The notes under the pieces are model-generated. The model made no database searches. It saw nothing but the letters and a program-made list of their open reading frames with translations, and had not been told where the DNA came from. Positions 1 through 7,285 of a stretch of 64,000 bases of DNA are shown in pieces. Within the stretch, counting starts at the first letter, position 1. Every line of letters starts with the position of its first letter. Source of the DNA: Pelosinus propionicus DSM 13327 (lineage in GTDB: Bacteria; Bacillota; Negativicutes; DSM-13327); assembly GCF_900114615.1 (NCBI RefSeq), contig NZ_FOTS01000008.1:1-64000 (forward strand), given 5' to 3'. The translations under genes were made by a program, and so were the position numbers.

Positions 1-219
1 AAAGAGGTAAATGCCAAGTTAATTGGGCACTACCACTACTATGGAGTGACCGACAACAGTAACGCAATACGTGCGTTTGGCTATCGAATACGCCGTAAAA
101 TGTTTGAAGTGCTCAACCGTAGAAGTCAGAAGAAGAGTCTGACTTGGGAAGGCTTTGCAAAACTTGAGAAACGATTTCCACTTGCTAGGGCAAGAATTTA
201 TATCAATATATATGGCTAA
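1..219 (+). CDS. ltrA: Group II intron reverse transcriptase/maturase, C-terminal fragment
   Basis: The open frame runs in from the left edge and gives 72 residues with no start inside the window. Its sequence (KLIGHYHYYGVTDN near the start, then IRAFGYRIRRKMFEVLNRRSQ and LTWEGF) is the typical maturase (domain X) end of bacterial group II intron proteins, which promote splicing and retrohoming. It stops 24 bases before domain V, as is usual. The reverse-transcriptase domain must lie left of the window. Confidence 0.88.
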   Translation, partial: KEVNAKLIGHYHYYGVTDNSNAIRAFGYRIRRKMFEVLNRRSQKKSLTWEGFAKLEKRFPLARARIYINIYG

Positions 220-315
220 ACATAGGTGAATGCTATTATGAAGAGCCGGATGCCTTAATAGGGCACGTCCGGTTCCGTGAGGGGGGCTAGATCGTGAGGT
301 CTGCCTCTACTCGAC
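1..315 (+). mobile_element. Group II intron, 3' part (truncated by window edge)
   Basis: The segment holds the C-terminal coding end of an intron-encoded maturase followed by the intron's 3' RNA domains. Domain V is recognisable at 243-275: it starts GAGCCGG, ends CCGGTTC, and folds into the short conserved hairpin carrying the catalytic AGC. Domain VI follows at about 276-312, and the intron probably ends with ...CTACTCGAC at 315. The downstream exon then leads within 40 bases into an ABC-transporter ATPase gene, so the element lies inside or at the edge of a transport operon. The exact 3' splice site is inferred from family pattern. Confidence 0.85.
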
Positions 316-354
316 TGCAAAAAGTAAACGGCCGATGGGTGAGGTGCTGGAAAT

Positions 355-1119
355 ATGCTTAATGTCAGCAATATAACCAAAGAGTTCAAAAATGGCTTAT
401 TTAAACGAACCCATACCCTTGCAGTGGACAATGTTTCTTTTTCAATTAAAGCCGGGGAAACATTGGGTTTGGTTGGCATGAGCGGGTCAGGCAAATCGAC
501 TCTTGGGCGTCTTGCTCTCAAACTTATACCATGCGATACTGGCAGAATCATTTTTAATGATGTAGAGATCAGCCATTTTACAATGAAGCAGATGAAAACA
601 CTGCGTAAAGATATGCAGATCTTGTTTCAAAATCCCGAGTCCTCGTTAAATCCTCGCATGACAATCTGTAGGAGTCTGGAAGAGCCTTGTCGATTTCATG
701 ACATAGGTGATAAAGGATATCTAGATGAGCAAATCGAGGAGCAGCTAAACTTTGTCGGACTTGGTGCGGAACTACTAAACAGGCGGCCGCATCAATTAAG
801 CGGCGGTCAGCTGCAGCGCGTATGTATAGCAAGAGTGCTGCTGCTGCAACCCAAATTAATAGTATTGGATGAGCCTACTTCTATGCTGGATGTATCCGTT
901 CAAGCCCAAGTAATTGAAGTACTTAAAAATGCGCAGAAAAAACACAAGATATCCTATCTGTTTATATCCCATGATCTTGATGTAATAAAAGCCTGTAGTG
1001 ATGATATAGCTGTAATGTATAAAGGAAGAATCATTGAGCAGCAATCAGCCGAAGCGTTATACAAACAGCCTAAAGAAGAATATACGAAACAGCTGCTGGA
1101 TACCTTTTTAAATTTTTAG
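355..1119 (+). CDS. Dpp/Nik-type ABC transporter ATP-binding protein (DppF/NikE-like)
   Basis: This 254-residue ATPase powers import of peptides, nickel or metal-chelates. It shows Walker A GMSGSGKST (about residues 41-49), the Q-loop FQNPESSLNPR, the signature LSGGQLQRV and Walker B LIVLDEPTS. The SLNPR Q-loop and the length fit the DppF/OppF/NikE branch, which pairs with a DppD-type ATPase, two permeases and a binding protein. None of these is in the window, so they probably lie left of the group II intron. A GAGGTG ribosome site precedes the ATG. The next gene is a TonB-dependent receptor, which makes a metallophore or nickel-chelate a better guess than a dipeptide; that substrate is inference. 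Confidence 0.85.
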   Translation: MLNVSNITKEFKNGLFKRTHTLAVDNVSFSIKAGETLGLVGMSGSGKSTLGRLALKLIPCDTGRIIFNDVEISHFTMKQMKTLRKDMQILFQNPESSLNPRMTICRSLEEPCRFHDIGDKGYLDEQIEEQLNFVGLGAELLNRRPHQLSGGQLQRVCIARVLLLQPKLIVLDEPTSMLDVSVQAQVIEVLKNAQKKHKISYLFISHDLDVIKACSDDIAVMYKGRIIEQQSAEALYKQPKEEYTKQLLDTFLNF

Positions 1120-1187
1120 AGGCATCTATAAGGGATAGGATTCAATCAAGAAAGTAAAATAATAGATTAAGTAAAAGAGGTAATAGG

Positions 1188-3350
1188 ATGAAAAATAAGA
1201 GGATCGCTATGGCAATGCTATTCTACTTAGCTAGTACAGGTTTTATAGCAATGCCTGCCAACGCCGAAGAAGACCCGGAACAAAAATTGGATGAAGTAAT
1301 TGTCGAAGCAGATCGGGAAAAAGAAGTTCAGCCTGGTGGATTTATCTATAGCGACGCAAGAAATGGTATTCTTGGCAATACCAATGTTATGGATATTCCT
1401 TTTAGCCAGATCGGCTATACGAAAAAGACCATTGAAACCTTTGGTGACCCAAGTCAGCCCCTCAATACGATCTTAGTGAACAATCCTTCGATCCGGACGA
1501 GCAGCAGCTCACCAAGGTATACTGACTTTTCTTTGCGCGGCATCAATATGAACGGTAATCATATGTATTTGAATGGGATTCCTAATTTATTCGCTCAGTT
1601 TCTAAGTCCGCCGGCTCATGTTATAGAAAGTATTGAAGTCATGTCCGGCCCTAATACAGTTCTAAACGGTTCCACTACTTCAGTAAACGGAACAAATGGT
1701 GTTGATGCACCTGCCGGTATTATCAGTATTACTACGAAAAAGGCCACAGATCAGCCAATTAACCAGTATACCCAAACCTTTTCCGGCAGAGGTTCTTTGG
1801 GGGAATATATCGATGTTGGCAGGAGGTTTGGCAAAGACAAAGAATGGGGAATCCGCGTCAATGCTGGTAATCTTGACGGGGATTTGTCTCTGCATGGAGC
1901 TGAAAAGGAAGAACGAACCCTGTTCATTAATTTAGACCATCGGGATGAAAAGAGTAAAACGAACCTCTTTGCCGGACATTTTGATTTAAGGACTGATGGA
2001 GGTCAGCGGTGGTTTGGTGTCAATAATGCCAGCACCAGCCTGGTTGATGCACCGGATTCTCAAAAAAGTTATGATTTCGATGGTATGACAAAATATATGC
2101 ATGGCTATTTGATGACGTTGAACCATGAACAAAAAATGAATAATACCTGGAATCTCTTTTTTAATGCCGGAATGACAAATCGGAGCGGCTCCAAGTATGA
2201 TACAGACAGTGGTTCTTTATCCCTAAATGGAAATACCGGTGCCATTAGCAGTTCCTTGATTCAAATGAAGGAAGCAAATAAGAACGTTTATTTTCAAACG
2301 GGTATAAAAGGTGAAATCTATACTGGTGCAGTAAAAAATAATCTATCTCTTGCGATTGATCGATCATGGACAAAAAATTATCGAACTTCTGCCTCTTTAA
2401 GCGGTAGTAAACTCGTGGGCAGCTTACTCGATGGCATTGTTGTACAAGGTGTACTTCCGCAGTCCGGTCCTGCAGCCTTGATTAACGAAGAAACTTCTGT
2501 GGGTATTACGCTTGCAGATACGTTGGAATATGGAAAAATGACAACATTGATTGCTGTTCAAAGACGTGATGGCAAATTTGATGCATATAATGCATCTACT
2601 GGAGCTAAAACAGAAAGTAATAATAAACTTTCCACTTCTCCTACGTATGCGATTTCGTATAAGCCTGTTGAGAATATATCCGTTTATGCCAGCCATTCCG
2701 AAGGGTATACACGAGCAAGAGTTGCTGATAGTAGTTATGCAAATGAAGGAGAATTGTTTGAACCTGCCAAAAATAAGCAAAACGAAATGGGGGTTAAGTA
2801 CCAAAATGCCGGTGTATTAACAACTTTAAGTTTCTTTAAGTTGAACCAGGAAAACTTTTTTGATGTTACACCATCTACTGGGAAAAAAAGACTGACACGG
2901 GATGGCGAAAACACGTACAAAGGAATCGAATTGAATGTTAATGGCAAAATAACAGATAAATGGAATGCCATGGGCGGCATCCTGTACTTAGATGCTCAAA
3001 GAGAAAAAACTGCAAATGGGCTGCTGGATGGTTATCATGTTAACGGTGTTGCCAAATGGAGTGGTGTTTTGGCGTTGGAATACGAGGCTGATAAAAAGAC
3101 TTCTATTATTGGTCGCGCTGTTTATAGCGGTTCTGCCTATGTTACCGATAATAAGGCACAAGTACCTTCTGTCGTGACATTTGATTTAGGCATAAAACAT
3201 AGAACTGCATTTTCCGGTACTCCTGTAACCTTAAGTGCCATGTGCTATAACGCAGCCGACAAAGACTACTGGATTGCCAGGGGCGGGTCAAATACAATTG
3301 GCTTATCCATGCCAAGAACCTTAATGCTTTCTGCGACGTTTGATATATAA
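1188..3350 (+). CDS. TonB-dependent receptor (ferric-siderophore/metallophore type)
   Basis: This 720-residue outer-membrane gated barrel has a signal peptide (about 1-27, ending MPANA) and a plug domain with a probable TonB-box area LDEVIVEA. Plug motifs include LNTILVNNPSIR, FSLRGI and IESIEVMSGPNTVLNG. The barrel ends in aromatic LMLSATFDI, the usual C-terminal beta-strand signal. Its plug resembles FhuA/FcuA-type siderophore receptors more than BtuB. An AGAGGTAATAGG ribosome site precedes the start, and the gene lies 68 bases after the Dpp/Nik-like ATPase, probably in one transcript. A strong terminator follows at 3388. No riboswitch or Fur box was seen immediately upstream. Confidence 0.88.
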   Translation: MKNKRIAMAMLFYLASTGFIAMPANAEEDPEQKLDEVIVEADREKEVQPGGFIYSDARNGILGNTNVMDIPFSQIGYTKKTIETFGDPSQPLNTILVNNPSIRTSSSSPRYTDFSLRGINMNGNHMYLNGIPNLFAQFLSPPAHVIESIEVMSGPNTVLNGSTTSVNGTNGVDAPAGIISITTKKATDQPINQYTQTFSGRGSLGEYIDVGRRFGKDKEWGIRVNAGNLDGDLSLHGAEKEERTLFINLDHRDEKSKTNLFAGHFDLRTDGGQRWFGVNNASTSLVDAPDSQKSYDFDGMTKYMHGYLMTLNHEQKMNNTWNLFFNAGMTNRSGSKYDTDSGSLSLNGNTGAISSSLIQMKEANKNVYFQTGIKGEIYTGAVKNNLSLAIDRSWTKNYRTSASLSGSKLVGSLLDGIVVQGVLPQSGPAALINEETSVGITLADTLEYGKMTTLIAVQRRDGKFDAYNASTGAKTESNNKLSTSPTYAISYKPVENISVYASHSEGYTRARVADSSYANEGELFEPAKNKQNEMGVKYQNAGVLTTLSFFKLNQENFFDVTPSTGKKRLTRDGENTYKGIELNVNGKITDKWNAMGGILYLDAQREKTANGLLDGYHVNGVAKWSGVLALEYEADKKTSIIGRAVYSGSAYVTDNKAQVPSVVTFDLGIKHRTAFSGTPVTLSAMCYNAADKDYWIARGGSNTIGLSMPRTLMLSATFDI

Positions 3351-3387
3351 TGATGTATTAAAAACAGGTTCATGATTTTTGATTGGA

Positions 3388-3432
3388 GGGAGATTCTCAA
3401 CTAAGATTGAGAATCTCCCTTTAATTTTAGTT
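3388..3432 (+). terminator. Intrinsic terminator after TonB receptor gene
   Basis: A 13-bp perfect stem, GGGAGATTCTCAA paired with its complement at 3407-3419, is followed by a T-rich stretch (TTTAATTTTAG). It closes the ABC ATPase/TonB receptor unit. Confidence 0.9.
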
Positions 3433-3534
3433 TTATCCTATGCAAAATGATCTTACAAAGAATGTCTAATTTTATCTCATAAGGATAGTTGTAGAATTAT
3501 TCCAATAGGATTATAATGAAATAAATAGAATTAT

Positions 3535-3562
3535 TTGAATTGCATTTAAAAACAATTATAAA
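3535..3562 (+). promoter_or_regulatory. Candidate sigma-A promoter for the tandem-riboswitch transcript
   Basis: TTGAAT (3535-3540) and TATAAA (3557-3562) are separated by 16 bp, about 12 bases before the first cobalamin riboswitch. The surroundings are very AT-rich, so chance matches are likely; position is the main support. Confidence 0.45.
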
Positions 3563-3574
3563 AACTTAAATATA

Positions 3575-3765
3575 GGTACAGGTGCCCGTAAGGGCTTCAT
3601 AGAAAAGTCGGTTAGATACCGGCGCGGTCCCGCCACTGTAATGGGGAGCAAATCCAAGATATGCCACTGGAACGAATTGTTCTGGGAAGGTTTGGAGGCG
3701 CAATGATCCTAAGCCAGGAGAACTGCCTGTACAACGATCACCGTTTTACCTGCGAGCGACAGGGA
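3575..3765 (+). ncRNA. Cobalamin riboswitch 1 (first of tandem pair)
   Basis: The core contains GGTGCCCGTAAGGGC, the GCGCGGTCCCGCCACTGTAA segment and a B12 box (AAGCCAGGAGAACTGCC), all hallmarks of the AdoCbl-type cobalamin aptamer. The closing stem pairs GTACAGG (3576-3582) with CCTGTAC (3726-3732). A further hairpin, CCTG-CGAGCGA-CAGG at 3749-3763, sits where the P13 kissing-loop hairpin is expected. A U-tailed hairpin follows 50 bases later, which suggests transcription attenuation by bound corrinoid. Confidence 0.95.
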
Positions 3766-3812
3766 GGGAATTGGACTATAGTTTGTACAGCAGTTTAGCT
3801 GGGATAAATAAT

Positions 3813-3856
3813 AGCTTCTTTTGATGTTGCCATCATAGGAGGCTTATTTTATTTTT
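3813..3856 (+). terminator. Expression-platform terminator of riboswitch 1
   Basis: A stem of AGCTTCTTTTGATG with CATCATAGGAGGCT (some G-U pairs) is followed by TATTTTATTTTT. It closely resembles the terminators after riboswitches 2 and 3, so these units share a common expression-platform design. Confidence 0.85.
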
Positions 3857-3870
3857 AAAAAAAGAATAAT

Positions 3871-4063
3871 CGTATAGGTGCCCGTAAGGGCTTGATAGAG
3901 AAGTCCGGTGCAATACCGGCGCGGTCCCGCCACTGTAATGGGGAGCAAATCCAAGATATGCCACTGGAATGAATCGTTCTGGGAAGGTTTGGAGGCGCAA
4001 TGATCCTAAGTCAGGAGAACTGCCTGTACATCAATCACCGTTTTTACCTGCGAGCGACAGGGA
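3871..4063 (+). ncRNA. Cobalamin riboswitch 2 (second of tandem pair)
   Basis: This is a near copy of riboswitch 1 beginning only about 15 bases after its terminator. It has GGTGCCCGTAAGGGC, GCGCGGTCCCGCCACTG, and a B12 box with a T variant (AAGTCAGGAGAACTGCC). The closing stem is GTATAGG with CCTGTAC (4023-4029, one G-U). The CCTG-CGAGCGA-CAGG hairpin recurs at 4047-4061. A second terminator follows at 4114. Two consecutive aptamer-terminator units before the receptor gene at 4494 should sharpen or deepen repression, by analogy with other tandem riboswitches. Confidence 0.95.
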
Positions 4064-4113
4064 GGGGAATTGGACTATTGTTTGTATTGGCCTTTTAGCC
4101 AGAAGGAAACAAA

Positions 4114-4157
4114 AAGCCTCTTTTGATGTCGCCATCATAAGAGGCTTATTTTATTTG
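4114..4157 (+). terminator. Expression-platform terminator of riboswitch 2
   Basis: AAGCCTCTT (4114-4122) pairs with AAGAGGCTT (4139-4147), extended by an inner GATG/CATC pairing, and is followed by ATTTTATTT. Confidence 0.88.
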
Positions 4158-4230
4158 CGGTAGAGCAGTAAAATTATTTAATTCATACATAGTGTTAGAT
4201 AGTTGGATGGCAAGCTTCGTTATCTGCAGC

Positions 4231-4267
4231 AATCTTCGCTTAACCTGCGAGCGACAGGGAGAAGATT
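4231..4267 (+). ncRNA. Solitary P13-like hairpin, possible remnant of a third riboswitch
   Basis: The element CCTGCGAGCGACAGGGAG, identical to the hairpin after riboswitches 1 and 2, recurs here without any upstream aptamer or B12 box. It is enclosed by an additional pairing, AATCTTC (4231-4237) with GAAGATT (4261-4267). It may be the leftover 3' end of a deleted riboswitch or a separate leader structure. A further hairpin (CAGCTGCT...AGCAGCAT) lies just downstream. Confidence 0.5.
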
Positions 4268-4493
4268 AGATACAGCTGCTGATTAGAAAAAAGCAGCATT
4301 TCTGTGAGTTTATCAGCACAAGAAAACTACTTGCAAATAAGGGGGGAAATAAAGACGGTAATTTACTAAAGAAATCCAGCCAGAGAAAGATAACTGCGGC
4401 ATGCGAATTCAATATGTATGCTGGCAAGAAAGGATTCAGCTATTATTTTTATAAAATTTGAGATTTTTTGATTGTAAGAGGAGCGATTTTACA
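4268..4493 (+). other. Leader between the riboswitch array and the receptor gene
   Basis: About 225 bases without a gene. After the AGCAGC hairpin near 4274-4300 there is a GC-richer patch (about 4370-4410, GAAATCCAGCCAGAG...GCGGCATGCG) that I could not assign to a known RNA family, followed by AT-rich sequence. An AGGAG ribosome site lies at 4479-4483. Confidence 0.5.
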
Positions 4494-6638
4494 GTGATAC
4501 GTAAGCTAAAGAAAAGATCATTGACGATGAGTATTGCCTGTGCTCTGGCGTTGACTATAACGCCAAGCTACTATAGGTGCGCTTATGGGGCTGAAAGCGA
4601 TAGCGAGCAGCAGGATGAAATTTATCAATTACCTGCGGTGACAGTGGAAGCGCCTCGACCTGAATGGGAATCCAAGCTCTCGCCGGGCACCGTATCCATC
4701 GTTCGCCCTGAAGATTTCAAAGGCGAGCAAAAAACGTTGCCGGAATTGCTTAAGCGGGTGCCAGGGGTTCATATCAACGAACTTACCGGAACCGGGCAGT
4801 ATACAGTGGCTAGTGTGCGTGGCAGTACGGCAGCTCAGGTAGGGGTTTTCGTGGATGGCGTGCTGACTAAGCTGGGCGGAGACGCGGCTAGTGATTTGTC
4901 CATGATTCCGGTGGAAAACGTGGAACGAATCGAAATTTACCGGGGTTACATTCCCGCTCGCTTTCCTGGTACCTGGATGGGTGGTGTTATCAACATTGTT
5001 ACAAAGAAGCCACAAAAAACTGGTATTTCTCTAACCCAAGGGATGAGTTCCTACGGTGGCTATACGGGCAGCTTCGGAATGAACTCCCCGTTGGGCGATG
5101 GCAGCCTTTTTGTGGGAGTAAACCGGGATCAGAGTCAGGGCAACTATAAATATACATTCTATGATTCAGATATATCTCGTAATCGATTAAATAATGGCTA
5201 TCAAAAAACTGATGTGCTGGTCAAGTGGCAGGATGATAACTGGCAGGTCAAATATGCCTGGAAACGGAATGATAGAGGGCTGCCTTATCACGTTCTTAAT
5301 GAGAATTACGATAACCCTGCCTATTGGGGCAGCAAACAGCCATCTAAGAAGCTGCAGACGGATCAGTCAGATGTACTGATTGGTCGGCGACAGACGGTGG
5401 GCAACCTAGAGTGGGGCTGGCGGATGACTTACATGGATCAGGAGAAAAACTACAAGAATCCCTGGGGAAACAACGCTCTGTTTGGTAAGTGGAGCCGTTA
5501 TCAGTCGCAGCGTTTAGGGGGCGCTCTGGATGGCTCCTTCAAGGCGGGTGACAACCATCTGTTGGAATTCGCCGTCAATTACTCGCATGAAGACCTTGAT
5601 GTGAACGGTACTGGCATGACTTTACCATCCTATGCCTGGGTAAAGCATCACTATACGCAGACATTGGCAGATGCACAGCTTCAGGATACGATTACTCTAA
5701 ATAAGGCGAAGGATTTTTGGTTTACTCCTAGCGTCCGCTGGAATTATTCCGGCGGACTGGGACAGGCCAATACGGGAGGTCTTTATTGGATAAAGGCCAT
5801 TCAGGAGAATACAGACAGTAAATTCACCTGGCAGACTGCCTTGAAGAAAAAAGTGGATGATCATTATACTATGCGGGCGACCTATGGTACCTATTACCGT
5901 TTTCCCAATCTTTATGAACTCATTGGCGACGGTGCCTTTATTCTGCCTGTTTCTCCTACTAACACAGTACATGCCGCTCCGGCAGGACCGGAGAATGGCA
6001 CCCAGTGGGATGTAGGCGTCCAATGGCAGGGAGAAATGCTCAAGGCCAAGTCTGACTGGTCCCTAACGTACTTCGGTCGCCATTCGGAGAACATGCTGGA
6101 ACTGTACCGGATGGGCCTGACCTATATGTCTTATGTAAATGGCGGAGAAGGCCGGGTTAATGGTGTGGAACTAGAAGGCAAACTGAACTGGGAACGCTGG
6201 GATCTGGACTTGTCCGCCACCTATATGCAGTCCAAGGATCTGCAGCGATATAAAAAGATGTACTACCTCTATCCCAATGGTAACTATGGCAATTCACTGG
6301 AAAACTTTGCTCCTAAATGGGAAGGATTGCTCCGACTGACCTACCGTTTCCTTGGCGAACGAACTTCCGTCTTCAGTGAAGTCCGCTATGTAGGCGAAAC
6401 GAATGTGGATGACGAAGTGGACTGGACTACCGCTTATACCACCGTCGGACTGGGGGTCAAGCATCAGTTTACCAAGAATACCAGGCTCACCGTAGGTGTC
6501 AACAATATGTTTAATAAGGTCCCCTATTGGAAGACGCTGCAGCAACCAACTGGATATGAACCTTGGTACGCTTACGGTACCATGAAGTATCCGCTGGCGG
6601 GCCGGACATATTATGCGACGATGCAGTGGGATTTTTAG
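4494..6638 (+). CDS. TonB-dependent receptor, BtuB-like (corrinoid uptake)
   Basis: This is a 714-residue outer-membrane receptor. I prefer the GTG at 4494 (AGGAG at 4479-4483, 10-nt gap) over the in-frame TTG at 4458, because the shorter form begins with a normal signal peptide (VIRKLKKRS then a hydrophobic core). The plug has a TonB-box-like LPAVTVEA, then VPGVHINEL, VASVRGS, VGVFVDGV and VERIEIYRGYIPARFPG. The barrel ends RTYYATMQWDF with the expected terminal Phe. Two cobalamin riboswitches control it, so a corrinoid is the likely ligand. The plug is not specific enough on its own to prove that. Confidence 0.9.
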   Translation: MIRKLKKRSLTMSIACALALTITPSYYRCAYGAESDSEQQDEIYQLPAVTVEAPRPEWESKLSPGTVSIVRPEDFKGEQKTLPELLKRVPGVHINELTGTGQYTVASVRGSTAAQVGVFVDGVLTKLGGDAASDLSMIPVENVERIEIYRGYIPARFPGTWMGGVINIVTKKPQKTGISLTQGMSSYGGYTGSFGMNSPLGDGSLFVGVNRDQSQGNYKYTFYDSDISRNRLNNGYQKTDVLVKWQDDNWQVKYAWKRNDRGLPYHVLNENYDNPAYWGSKQPSKKLQTDQSDVLIGRRQTVGNLEWGWRMTYMDQEKNYKNPWGNNALFGKWSRYQSQRLGGALDGSFKAGDNHLLEFAVNYSHEDLDVNGTGMTLPSYAWVKHHYTQTLADAQLQDTITLNKAKDFWFTPSVRWNYSGGLGQANTGGLYWIKAIQENTDSKFTWQTALKKKVDDHYTMRATYGTYYRFPNLYELIGDGAFILPVSPTNTVHAAPAGPENGTQWDVGVQWQGEMLKAKSDWSLTYFGRHSENMLELYRMGLTYMSYVNGGEGRVNGVELEGKLNWERWDLDLSATYMQSKDLQRYKKMYYLYPNGNYGNSLENFAPKWEGLLRLTYRFLGERTSVFSEVRYVGETNVDDEVDWTTAYTTVGLGVKHQFTKNTRLTVGVNNMFNKVPYWKTLQQPTGYEPWYAYGTMKYPLAGRTYYATMQWDF

Positions 6639-6662
6639 GTTGTATACATGATAATAACCCCT

Positions 6663-6691
6663 TTGACAACCTAAAACGTCTATGTTATTAT
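6663..6691 (+). promoter_or_regulatory. Sigma-A promoter for riboswitch 3 transcript
   Basis: Perfect TTGACA (6663-6668), 17-bp spacer, TATTAT (6686-6691). It lies right after the receptor stop codon and about 29 bases before the aptamer, so the downstream gene has its own start in addition to any read-through. Confidence 0.8.
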
Positions 6692-6719
6692 ATAGGCAAA
6701 TGGAAAATAATTGAATATT

Positions 6720-6911
6720 GGTGCAGGTGCCCGTAAGGGCTTGATAGAGAAGTCCGGTGCAATACCGGCGCGGTCCCGCCACTGTAAGGGGGAGCAAATC
6801 CAAGATATACCACTGGAACCATAAGTTCTGGGAAGGTTTGGAGGCGCTATGATCCCAAAGCCAGGAGAACTGCCTGTACATCAATCACCGTTTTACCCGC
6901 GAGCGATGGGG
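6720..6911 (+). ncRNA. Cobalamin riboswitch 3
   Basis: It has the same core as the upstream pair: GGTGCCCGTAAGGGC, GCGCGGTCCCGCCACTG and a B12 box AAGCCAGGAGAACTGCC. The closing stem is GTGCAGG (6721-6727) with CCTGTAC (6873-6879). The P13-like hairpin is CCCG-CGAGCGA-TGGG at 6896-6910: the loop is unchanged while a T-A pair became C-G, which supports a real stem. A terminator follows at about 6997, before the beta-propeller gene. Confidence 0.95.
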
Positions 6912-6996
6912 AGGGGATTTGGATACATTTCTATGCCAGAGGTTGAACTGGCTGGATGTATGATTTATGTCGGCAAAGTGTAGCCGATATAAAATA

Positions 6997-7043
6997 GGAG
7001 GCCCCTTCCGATGATGTCATCAGAGGAGGCCTCTTTTATTTTG
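6997..7043 (+). terminator. Expression-platform terminator of riboswitch 3
   Basis: GGAGGCCCC... pairs with ...GGAGGCCTC around a GATGATGTCATC inner palindrome, followed by TTTTATTTTG. It is homologous in layout to the terminators after riboswitches 1 and 2. Confidence 0.87.
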
Positions 7044-7285
7044 CTATTTATGGCACTGTGGAGGTACAAGCTTCCTTATGACCGTCTTGTAGAAAGAAGG
7101 GAAATGACTGCATTTTGAAATACAATGATTGAGAGGTAAGTAGAGGTAAGGACTTTGGGGCTGGAAAGTGCCTGGAAGTTCAAGGTGAGCAAAGCGAAAT
7201 TAGCGAGAGGAGGTGAAAGCGGTCCCGGAAAGCTTATAGCCAAGACAAAATCAAGGATATAATAAAAAGGGAGAGGATGATTTTT
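7044..7285 (+). other. Purine-rich leader between attenuator and beta-propeller gene
   Basis: About 240 gene-free, purine-rich bases. A GC-richer segment near 7180-7240 (GCGAGAGGAGGTGAAAGCGGTCCCGG) contains an AGGAGG not followed by a usable frame. I could not assign it to a known RNA class. Confidence 0.4.

Noticed and set aside
1188-3350. Open frames in other frames over the receptor and other long genes
   Set aside because: They lack ribosome sites and family character and overlap strongly supported genes.
3969-4163. Plus-strand open frame over riboswitch 2 and its terminator
   Set aside because: It coincides with conserved aptamer structure and a terminator hairpin and has no homologous character; the RNA explains the sequence.
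4458-4493. TTG start of the second TonB receptor at 4458
   Set aside because: No ribosome site precedes it, and it adds residues before a normal signal peptide that begins at the GTG at 4494.
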